Below are positions 1 through 5,731 of a DNA stretch of 12,529 bases, in pieces (position 1 is the first letter of the stretch; every line of letters starts with the position of its first letter). The translations under genes were made by a program, and so were the position numbers. Location: the NCBI GenBank assembly GCA_910587755.1, contig CAJUNZ010000085.1, forward strand, positions 1 through 12,529, given 5' to 3'. Under the pieces are notes generated by a model. It was not told the DNA's origin. It did not search any database and saw nothing but the letters and a program-made list of their open reading frames with translations. This stretch comes from an uncultured Acetatifactor sp. Its GTDB lineage: Bacteria > Bacillota > Clostridia > Lachnospirales > Lachnospiraceae.

Positions 1-46
1 AGATCGTATTCGGTGACTGGAGTTCAGACGTGTGCTCTTCCGATCT
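1..46 (+). other. Illumina adapter remnant (technical sequence)
   Basis: Bases 13-46 are the 34-nt Illumina multiplexing Read-2 adapter (starts GTGACTGGAGTTC, ends CTTCCGATCT). Bases 1-4 (AGAT) match the end of the P7 flow-cell primer, and bases 5-12 (CGTATTCG) fit exactly the 8-nt i7 index slot between them. The genomic insert starts at base 47. This is untrimmed library sequence at a contig end, not genome, and it explains why the pullulanase gene stops there. Any reading frame across base 46/47 is artificial. Confidence 0.98.
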
Positions 47-217
47 GGCAGGAGACGTCCCGTCCTTATAGAGACGCAGACAGAGCCTCTCCGCCAGAGG
101 GCTCCACACCTTAAATACCGTCCTTCCCTCCCTGCAGTCCGCGCCCAGATCCTTCCCCTCATAGCAGAACTGTGCGTCAATCTCCTCACTGGCAAACACT
201 AACTTACTGTCACCCAT
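47..217 (-). CDS. pulA: Type I pullulanase, N-terminal fragment cut by the contig end
   Basis: Only the first 57 codons are present; the gene would continue leftward past the adapter. The translation starts MGDSKLVFASEEID and then has YEGKDLGA, followed by TVFKVWSPLAERLCLRLY. This is the pattern (Y-x-G-x-DLG-A ... T-x-F-x-VW-(A/S)P-x-A) that opens bacterial type I pullulanases of family GH13, in the CBM48-like N-terminal domain. The enzyme debranches alpha-1,6 links in pullulan, amylopectin and glycogen. There is no signal peptide, so a cytoplasmic enzyme acting on imported branched maltodextrins is likely. The start ATG follows AGGAG (228-232) by 10 nt. It lies 135 bases after the malG-like permease on the same strand, which supports a role in maltodextrin use. 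Another CBM48/GH13 enzyme such as a glycogen-debranching protein is possible, since the catalytic domain is missing. Confidence 0.82.
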
Positions 218-232
218 TACTTGTTCACTCCT

Positions 233-278
233 AAAAAAATGCTGCCACAAAATAATACGTGATATTCTGCAGCAGCAT
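233..278 (-). terminator. Terminator-like hairpin in the pullulanase leader (possible attenuator)
   Basis: Read on the minus strand, ATGCTGC (278-272) pairs perfectly with GCAGCAT (245-239). The inner bases pair seven more times, three of them as G-U. A run of six to seven T (239-233) follows at once. This is the form of an intrinsic terminator. It is directly followed by the pullulanase AGGAG at 228-232, so no separate promoter can fit between them. It may end the malEFG transcript, attenuate pullulanase transcription, or act as a 5' leader structure. The choice between these is inference. Confidence 0.6.
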
Positions 279-285
279 CAGTATA

Positions 286-315
286 GTTATACATCATTTT
301 ACGCGTTGCTGTCAA
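286..315 (-). promoter_or_regulatory. Candidate promoter for the pullulanase gene
   Basis: On the minus strand a perfect -35 box TTGACA (315-310) is followed, after 18 bases, by TATAAC (291-286), five of six matches to the -10 consensus. Transcription would start near 279, at the very foot of the leader hairpin at 278-239. The promoter lies between malG and the pullulanase gene, so the enzyme may be expressed independently of the transporter operon. Confidence 0.6.
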
Positions 316-352
316 GGCAATTCTGCCCTGTACACAGGAACTGTCCCTTATC

Positions 353-1225
353 TTATCCCTTCACGGCGCCTGTGACCCCTTCCACATAGCACTTCTGGGT
401 CAGCAGAAACAAAATGGAAATAGGAATGGAGATCAGCACACAGCCGGCATAGAACTGGGTGTAGTAGTACTCCACATACTCCTGCTCCAACATGGTCCAC
501 AGGCCAATGGCGATGGTATAGTATTTTGTGTCATTGCCCATGATAACCTTTGCAAAGATATAATCCACCCAGGGGCCCATAAAAGCCGTGATCAGCGTGT
601 AGGTGATAATGGGCTTGGACAGGGGGATGGTGATACGGATAAAAGTATCCCACTTGGTAGCGCCGTCGATGTAGGCTGCCTCGTCTATGGACCTGGATAT
701 GGTGTCAAAGAAACCCTTTGCCATATAGAATCCAAGTCCTGCACCTCCTGAGTACACAAGCACCAGAGAGAGCTGCTTCAGGGTACCAGTCTCCAGAAGG
801 CCGAGTCCCTTCAAAATGTAGTACACTGCGATCATGGACATGAATCCGGGGAACATACCCAGGATCATGGCAATGTTCATAAAGGGCTTGCGCATTTTAA
901 ACCGCAGACGGCTCATAACATAGGACACGCACAGCACAAAGAACGCCGCCAGAAGGGTGCTGAAGATGGCGATAATGAAGGTATTCATAAACCATCTGGT
1001 AAAGTCAATGCTTGTGCCCCCCTGGATCTTGCTGTTGACACCCTGGATCAGCTCCTTGTAATTGTCCAGGGTAAATCCCTTTGGCCATATATACGTTTTA
1101 TAGGAACCACCCTCCGCACGGAATGAGGTCAGTACCACGTAAAAGATGGGCAGCACCCAGATTACGCTCAGGATCGCCAGCAGAATATGACAGGCTGAGT
1201 TGGTGATAAACCTTTTCATCTTCAT
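353..1225 (-). CDS. malG: Maltodextrin-type ABC transporter permease, MalG-like
   Basis: This 290-residue integral membrane protein belongs to the binding-protein-dependent transport inner-membrane family (CUT1 sugar importers). It has about six hydrophobic segments (roughly 12-33, 78-104, 114-137, 152-172, 205-224, 256-276). The cytoplasmic EAA loop, EAAYIDGATKWDTF, starts near residue 182 and docks on the ATPase. The length and the short N-terminus before segment 1 fit MalG rather than MalF. Its start ATG overlaps the malF stop by one base (TAATG), so translational coupling is likely; a second ATG two codons on (at 1219) is an equally possible start. The sugar specificity is inferred from the neighbouring pullulanase and binding protein. 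No ATPase gene (MsmX/MalK type) is in the window; in many Firmicutes a shared ATPase is encoded elsewhere. Confidence 0.9.
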   Translation of the reverse strand: MKMKRFITNSACHILLAILSVIWVLPIFYVVLTSFRAEGGSYKTYIWPKGFTLDNYKELIQGVNSKIQGGTSIDFTRWFMNTFIIAIFSTLLAAFFVLCVSYVMSRLRFKMRKPFMNIAMILGMFPGFMSMIAVYYILKGLGLLETGTLKQLSLVLVYSGGAGLGFYMAKGFFDTISRSIDEAAYIDGATKWDTFIRITIPLSKPIITYTLITAFMGPWVDYIFAKVIMGNDTKYYTIAIGLWTMLEQEYVEYYYTQFYAGCVLISIPISILFLLTQKCYVEGVTGAVKG

Positions 1226-2619
1226 TATTGGAAAGCCCCCTCATCTTTGTAAGAACCTGTTCGGTGATAGGTCAACAGTGACAGTGTGGCAAGTATCACA
1301 AACACCAGAATACCTATGACGGCTCCCAGGTTGTAATCCTTTTGAGTAATGGTCAGCTTATACAGCCAAGTGACCAGCAGGTCGGTCTTGCCCGCGTAGT
1401 AGTATTCCAGAGAGTCAGGACCGCCTCCCGACAGCAGGAAGATCACGTTAAAGTTGTTGATATTCCCGGTGAAGGAAGTGATCAGGTTGGGGGTCATGAC
1501 AAACACCATGTAGGGAAGAGTAATCTTCCTGAAGATTGTGGCCGCATTGGCCCCGTCAATCTTGGCCGCCTCATAGAGGTCCGCCGGGATATTCTGCAAA
1601 ATACCTGTGGTGGACAGCATGGTGTAGGGCACGCCGATCCAGATATTGATGCAGATAATGGTGATCTTGGCATAGAGAGAATCTGTGAAAAAAGGCACCG
1701 ATTCTGTGACCCCGATAATGCCAAGCTCCCTCAGAAGGACGTTCACCGGTCCGTTGGCGTTAAAGATGGTCCTCATGGTGAGCAGGGTAACAAACTGAGG
1801 CACTGCCACCGACAGCACGAACATAAACCTCCAGAAGCCCTTGGCCCTGGTACCCTTGCGGTTGATCAGAAGAGCCAGCAAAAGTCCCAGAATATAGCAG
1901 CTAACCGTTGCCGTCACCGCCCAGATCAGCGTCCACACCAGGACAGGCCAGAACGTGGCTGCCAGGGAGCTGCTGGAAGACAGCATGGAGGCAAAATTCT
2001 CCAGTCCCACCCAGGAAAACAGGTTTCCGGGAGGCTGATGACTGTGGTCATAGCTTGTAAAAGCGATCAGAATCATGAAAATCAGCGGAACGATGGTGAA
2101 GACAATGATTCCGATAATGGGGAAAGTCAGCAGGAACGCATGCAGGTTTTCCTCCTTCAGGGACCTGATATCATCCATAAAAGTAGGAATCTCCTGCCCT
2201 TTCTGTCTGCGGATCTGAGTGCAGTAGGCACTTTTGGCGGACATGCAGGAGAGGAAAATCACACCCGCTGTCAGCACAAAAGTGATGACGCCGTAGAGCA
2301 GGCACAGCATGGAGTTGTCGCCAGTGGAGTACTCATAGATCCCCAGGGCCTCATTGTAGACCTGACCCTGTTCCACCGTGCCCAGGGTGATAAAATCACC
2401 GATGGCGCCGATGCCGAAAGTAAACAGAAAGATGAAATACAGTACTTCCAGTGCCAGGAAAATCAATCCCCTGACCACCTGTTTATTCAAAATGTTTCCA
2501 AGGCCGAACACTAGAAAGGAAAGCCTGGTGACAGTATTTCCTTCCTTCATTATCTTCAGGGCGCCCGCATCCCTGGGTTTATCAAATTCGGATGCAGCCT
2601 TCTTCTTAAAGATTCCCAT
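1225..2619 (-). CDS. malF: Maltodextrin-type ABC transporter permease, MalF-like
   Basis: This is a 464-residue permease with about eight hydrophobic segments: two near 50-75 and 105-127 before the conserved six-segment core (about 163-452). The EAA loop is LYEAAKIDGANAATIFRKIT at about 349-368. It forms the membrane channel with the MalG-like partner. Between segments the extracellular parts are short, so it lacks the large periplasmic P2 loop of enteric MalF, as expected for a Gram-positive. The start chosen is MGIFKKK: it follows AAGGAGG (2627-2633) at good spacing, whereas the open frame upstream to 2766 has no ribosome site and covers the intergenic hairpin. A 180-base gap separates it from malE. 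Confidence 0.9.
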   Translation of the reverse strand: MGIFKKKAASEFDKPRDAGALKIMKEGNTVTRLSFLVFGLGNILNKQVVRGLIFLALEVLYFIFLFTFGIGAIGDFITLGTVEQGQVYNEALGIYEYSTGDNSMLCLLYGVITFVLTAGVIFLSCMSAKSAYCTQIRRQKGQEIPTFMDDIRSLKEENLHAFLLTFPIIGIIVFTIVPLIFMILIAFTSYDHSHQPPGNLFSWVGLENFASMLSSSSSLAATFWPVLVWTLIWAVTATVSCYILGLLLALLINRKGTRAKGFWRFMFVLSVAVPQFVTLLTMRTIFNANGPVNVLLRELGIIGVTESVPFFTDSLYAKITIICINIWIGVPYTMLSTTGILQNIPADLYEAAKIDGANAATIFRKITLPYMVFVMTPNLITSFTGNINNFNVIFLLSGGGPDSLEYYYAGKTDLLVTWLYKLTITQKDYNLGAVIGILVFVILATLSLLTYHRTGSYKDEGAFQ

Positions 2620-2740
2620 CTTTAACCTCCTTCTTGGAATCTGTACTATGACTATATCGAAGAACACATATGCGTAAAGAAATGTCCGCAGACAATCTGC
2701 ACAGAGATTTTGGCTGTTTCTATAAATATCTGCCGGGATA

Positions 2741-2774
2741 ATACGGGGATACCGGCCAGGCGGCACCCCCGTAT
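2741..2774 (-). other. Strong intercistronic hairpin between malE and malF
   Basis: On the minus strand ATACGGGG (2774-2767) pairs with CCCCGTAT (2748-2741). Six further pairs inside (two G-U) leave a 6-base loop CCTGGC, giving a 14-bp stem. No T-run follows, so it is a poor intrinsic terminator. By position it resembles structures in malE-malF gaps that protect the upstream message and lower permease expression relative to the binding protein, as known for REP elements in Escherichia coli. That role here is inference. Confidence 0.65.
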
Positions 2775-2799
2775 CTATGTAATCCCTGAAAGTCAGGAT

Positions 2800-4123
2800 T
2801 TATTCTGCCGTCATTGCCGCAACAAATGCGTCAAGTTTCTCCTGCACATTGCTCTTGTTGATCTCGCCGCTCCTGATCTCAGTGGGGATGGCGCCTGCGT
2901 AGGACCAGTACCTGGCACTGAACACGGAGTTGGAAGGCTGTGCCACGCTGGCCGTGTTAGCCTCGTTTACCACAACGGTGGCAAGAGGATCCGCCAGAAC
3001 GGACTCACTCTGTCCTGCAGCAGTGTTGGCGGGAACCTGTGCGGAGAGCTCATAGCGCAGAAGCTGGTTCTGCTCGTTGCCCAGGTATGTTGCAAAGGCA
3101 ACTGCCGCCGCCATATTCTTGGACTGAGCATTCACGCCGATAGCCTTGGAGCCATAGAAACCAAGGAGCTGATAGTCATTGCCGTCGGGATTGAAAGTGG
3201 GAATCACAGCCATGCCCATATCATCCCCAAGGATGTCATGGTACAGATCGTAGTTCCAGGAACCGTCAAACCATGCTCCAAGCCTGTGGCTCTCCACCAG
3301 CTCAGATACAGAGATCTCGCCGTCATAAGCACATTTCGGGTTGTTGATCAGGTCAATCAGATAGTTGGTCACAGCGACACCTTTCTCGCTGTTCCAGTCC
3401 ACACCTGCGGAAAGATCGCTGCCGTCGGGTCCGAAAATACTCAGGCCTGCACCGTAATAGTAGCAGCCAAGCTTCCAGCCGCCTGAGGACTCAAAGTAGA
3501 AGTTGTACACATTGTCAGCCGTCTCCTTGGCCATAATCTTCTCCAGGGAAGTAATGTCCTCCTCGCCCAGAAGCGTCTTGTCATAGTACATAAAGAACGT
3601 ATTGTGGGTAAAAGGAATTCCATACACTGCGTCGTCCACCATCACAGTGTCCACAACAGCCGGTGCGATATCGTTCTTCACCATAGCCTCAGTGTCGCCG
3701 CCCAGACGTGCCACTGCGCCTGCGTCAACCAGAACCGGAAGCTGGTCACTGGCAAACATAAATACATCCGCAGCCGCTGCCACATCCTTCGTCACCTCGT
3801 CCTGGCACTTGTCCTCGCCCACAACCTCGGTGGTCCAGGTGATATTCCACTCAGGATGCTCTGCCGCAAAGGCCTTCTGCATCTGATCCATGGCCCCTGT
3901 GTCAATCTGGTTCTGAGGGCACCATACCTTCAGGGCGATGTCCTGGGTCTCACCACTTCCTGCCCCCCCCGTCTGTGGATCCGCTGTTTCCTGCGCTGCC
4001 GCCCTCGGCACTGCCGCCCTGTGCGCTGCCGCCCTGTGAAGACTCGCTGCTGTCATTTCCGCAGCCTGCCAGAGCCGTTGCGGCCATGGCCGTGATCAGT
4101 AAAGTTACCAAAAGCTTTTTCAT
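2800..4123 (-). CDS. malE: Maltodextrin-binding lipoprotein, MalE-like, frame broken at a G8 run
   Basis: This is the extracellular solute-binding protein (family 1) of the importer. The ATG at 4123 follows AAGGAGG (4131-4137) and encodes a lipoprotein signal peptide, MKKLLVTLLITAMAATALAG, with lipobox LAGC (Cys21). A Ser/Gly-rich linker follows. In this frame translation stops at 3950-3952, because the run of eight G (3963-3970) shifts it. The binding-protein body (IALKVWCPQNQIDTGAMDQM onward, to a stop at 2800) is in the other frame. If the run had seven G, the gene would encode a continuous 440-residue lipoprotein, a normal length for this family. An ATG in the body frame at 4056 would give a 418-residue protein without a signal peptide. 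Its N-terminus is then an out-of-frame reading of the linker, so it is not a credible start. Whether the extra G is an assembly error, a population variant, or a real off state cannot be told from one sequence. Confidence 0.88.
3963..3970 (-). repeat. Homopolymer of eight G (coding strand) at the malE frame break
   Basis: Eight consecutive C on the plus strand (G on the coding strand) lie between linker codons ACA GAC and the start of the MalE body. Reading seven G joins the signal-peptide frame to the body frame exactly (GGG GGG GCA GGA AGT GGT GAG). Eight G gives a stop six codons after GAC. Homopolymers of this length are prone to slippage in cells and in library amplification. Confidence 0.9.
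3989..4033 (-). repeat. Three tandem 15-bp units encoding a GGSA(Q/E/G) linker
   Basis: On the coding strand, GGCGGCAGCGCACAG, GGCGGCAGTGCCGAG and GGCGGCAGCGCAGGA follow one another, encoding GGSAQ-GGSAE-GGSAG. They form the flexible tether between the lipid-anchored Cys and the sugar-binding domain. The unit length is a multiple of three, so gain or loss of a unit would change tether length without shifting frame. Confidence 0.85.
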
Positions 4124-4185
4124 GATTTTTCCTCCTTAAAAATTTTTAAACTTTTAGAAAGTTTCCTTAAGTTTCGGCTAAAAAT

Positions 4186-4214
4186 ACATTAACACAATTT
4201 CATGAGGCAGTCAA
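4186..4214 (-). promoter_or_regulatory. Candidate malE operon promoter
   Basis: On the minus strand TTGACT (4214-4209) is followed after 17 bases by TAATGT (4191-4186). The -35 box matches five of six positions, the -10 box only three of six, as expected for a promoter that depends on regulation. The start would be near 4179, some 56 bases before the malE ATG, with a GTTTCG half-site at about +4 to +9. Confidence 0.45.
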
Positions 4215-4343
4215 TCATAATTTTAGTAGTTATTACTGTCCGACCCCCCTGTTTCGACACGTTTTTTGTGCATTATATCAGCAATCCCGAAACTTCTCCG
4301 CAATAAAGTGTCGAAACTTTCCGTTTGTATGTTTCGCCGCAAC

Positions 4344-4395
4344 ATATTCACGGCATTCCGTTCCACTTAGGCCCTCTGGCCGCTTATATTCACGG
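4344..4395. repeat. 10-bp direct repeat ATATTCACGG in the divergent promoter region
   Basis: ATATTCACGG occurs at 4344-4353 and again at 4386-4395, 42 bases apart start to start, close to four helical turns. It lies between the malE-side half-sites and the regulator promoter. A repeated protein-binding site on one face of the helix is possible; no known regulator motif is recognised. Confidence 0.4.
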
Positions 4396-4488
4396 TTTTA
4401 CATCTCCTTTATGGCGGATGCCACTAAAAAACATGCATTATTATCTTTTATTTCGTTTTACTCTGGAGTGGAAGTTTCGCTGCCATCC

Positions 4489-4517
4489 TTGCTTTTTTCC
4501 CTGTGGCTTGCTATAAT
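4489..4517 (+). promoter_or_regulatory. Promoter of the LacI-family regulator gene
   Basis: TTGCTT (4489-4494), a 17-base spacer and a perfect TATAAT (4512-4517) preceded by TG-n (TGCTATAAT) form an extended -10 promoter. The start would be near 4524, giving a leader of about 90 bases. A GTTTCG half-site at 4474-4479 is just upstream, so autoregulation is possible. Confidence 0.6.
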
Positions 4518-4614
4518 CTAATCATACAGACGAAAATTGCCGTCATTTTTAACAAAATTTTTCTACCCTTTTTCAAACAGGAAAACATAGACGTAATACT
4601 CTCAGGAGGCCAAT

Positions 4615-5619
4615 ATGGTAACAATAAATGATATTGCAGATAAACTGGGCATATCCAAAAGCACGGTCTCCAAAGGCCTCAACAATGCCATGGATGTAAG
4701 CGAAGAAATGCGCAGAAAGATCCTGGAGACGGCAGTGGAGCTGGGCTATGTCAACAGGCGCCAGCAGAAGCGGGAGAAAAAGCTCTGTATCCTGATTGAG
4801 AATATGGACTACAGCACACCCAACCAGTTTGGCCACGACATTGTGCTGGGCTTTAAGCAGATGGCGGAGCCGGACGGATGGACGGTGGATCTGATTCCCA
4901 TCAACATTGACTTTCAGAGAGGAATGCCCTACGGCGTGTTCATGCTCCAGGGAGGCTATCAGGCATCCTTCATCCTGGGGCTTACCCTGCTGGATCCCTG
5001 GATGCAGGAACTGCGCTCCTCCCAGATCCCCGCCGTCCTTTATGACAACTATATCAAAGACAATCCCAATGTGGCCTCCGTGGGCTGCGACAGCCAGGAG
5101 GGATTTGACCTGGCCGTGCGGCACCTGAAGGAACTGGGCCACAAAAAGATAGGACTGATCTCAGGTCCTCTGGAGTCCTACATTCTCAAGGCCAGATACA
5201 GCGCCTACCTGAATGCCCTGGACAAATACGGCCTGGAGATCAATGAAAGCCATATCGGCCTGGGATATTTTGTGGCGGATTCCACCAGGACTTACCTCCC
5301 AAGACTTCTGAAGCAGGGAGTCACCGCCATTCTTTTCTCCCACGACATCCGCGCGCTGTCCGCCATCACAGAGTGCAGAGACAGGGGCATCCGCGTTCCT
5401 GAGGATGTGAGCATTATAGGTTTTGACGATCTGCCCATGACAGAATACACCGTTCCCTCCCTGACCACCATCCGCCAGGACAGAACCGCCCTGGGCAAAT
5501 GCGGCTTCTATGCCCTTTCCTGCCTGCTGAACAAGGTGGCCATCGGCTCCATCCTGCTGCGGGCTCCCCTGGTAGTGAGAAATTCCACCGGTCCCGCCCC
5601 TGAAAAATCCCCGGAATAA
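4615..5619 (+). CDS. LacI-family transcriptional regulator, probable maltodextrin regulator
   Basis: This 334-residue protein has an N-terminal LacI helix-turn-helix (about residues 3-24, VTINDIADKLGISKSTVSKG) followed by a periplasmic-binding-protein-like sensor domain (about 57-320). The C-terminal signature is GFDDLPMTEYTVPSLTTIRQ. The start follows AGGAGG (4604-4609) by 5 bases. The segment joining the two domains is short and highly charged (NRRQQKREKK, about 47-56) and lacks the usual Asn-Ala-Ala-Arg-x-Leu hinge helix that inserts a Leu into the operator minor groove. It is transcribed away from malE, so it most likely controls the malEFG operon and perhaps itself through the GTTTCG half-sites. 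A maltose or maltodextrin effector is inferred from context only. Confidence 0.88.
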   Translation: MVTINDIADKLGISKSTVSKGLNNAMDVSEEMRRKILETAVELGYVNRRQQKREKKLCILIENMDYSTPNQFGHDIVLGFKQMAEPDGWTVDLIPINIDFQRGMPYGVFMLQGGYQASFILGLTLLDPWMQELRSSQIPAVLYDNYIKDNPNVASVGCDSQEGFDLAVRHLKELGHKKIGLISGPLESYILKARYSAYLNALDKYGLEINESHIGLGYFVADSTRTYLPRLLKQGVTAILFSHDIRALSAITECRDRGIRVPEDVSIIGFDDLPMTEYTVPSLTTIRQDRTALGKCGFYALSCLLNKVAIGSILLRAPLVVRNSTGPAPEKSPE

Positions 5620-5684
5620 GGCCGCCGGAACCGACCTTCTCCCTGCCGTTTCCCTCTGAACCCCAGAACCTGCCGTACAATACA

Positions 5685-5718
5685 GGGCGCGGAAAGCTTT
5701 TAAAACCTTTCCGCGCCC
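5685..5718. terminator. Hairpin terminator between convergent lacI-type gene and psd
   Basis: GGGCGCGGAAAG (5685-5696) and CTTTCCGCGCCC (5707-5718) form a perfect 12-bp stem with loop CTTTTAAAAC. The trailing sequence is only moderately T-rich on either strand (TTCTGTT rightward, TGTATTGT leftward). Its place between two convergent stop codons suits a bidirectional terminator. Confidence 0.7.
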
Positions 5719-5731
5719 TTCTGTTATCCCC

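Larger units (their letters stand above)
4171..4479. promoter_or_regulatory. Cluster of six LacI-type half-sites (GTTTCG/CGAAAC)
   Basis: GTTTCG occurs at 4171, 4251, 4331 and 4474, and CGAAAC at 4288 and 4312. The sites at 4251 and 4308 belong to a perfect 10-bp inverted repeat, GTTTCGACAC (4251-4260) and GTGTCGAAAC (4308-4317). The 4171 site lies just downstream of the malE -10 box, where bound repressor would block transcription. The 4474 site lies 10 bases before the -35 of the regulator gene. CGAAAC/GTTTCG is a familiar half-site for LacI/GalR proteins. Binding by the adjacent regulator is inferred. Confidence 0.55.

Noticed and set aside
327..338. Short dyad CCTGT-AC-ACAGG after malG as a terminator
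   Set aside because: Only five pairs with a two-base loop and no T-run; too weak to call.
1342..2514. 390-codon open frame on the plus strand
   Set aside because: It lies wholly antisense to the malF-like gene, encodes a His/Gln/Asp-rich product with no recognisable domain, and has no ribosome site. It is a shadow of GC-biased codon use.
2620..2766. N-terminal extension of the MalF-like protein to the upstream start
   Set aside because: The extension covers the intergenic hairpin, has no ribosome site, and the ATG at 2619 has a near-perfect one.
2710..3486. 258-codon open frame on the plus strand across malE and the malE-malF gap
   Set aside because: Antisense to the MalE body and to the intergenic hairpin, with no recognisable domain.
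3963..3970. Programmed ribosomal frameshift in malE
   Set aside because: A +1 shift would be needed, and no rare codon, stop-codon context or downstream stimulator is evident; indel or slippage of the G-run is simpler.
4411..4521. 36-codon plus-strand frame starting MADATKK in the divergent region
   Set aside because: No ribosome site precedes it and it ends inside the extended -10 promoter of the regulator gene.
4124..4614. Catabolite-responsive element (cre) for CcpA
   Set aside because: No 14-base stretch fits TGWAANCGNTNWCA closely enough; the CGAAAC sites fit a local LacI protein better.
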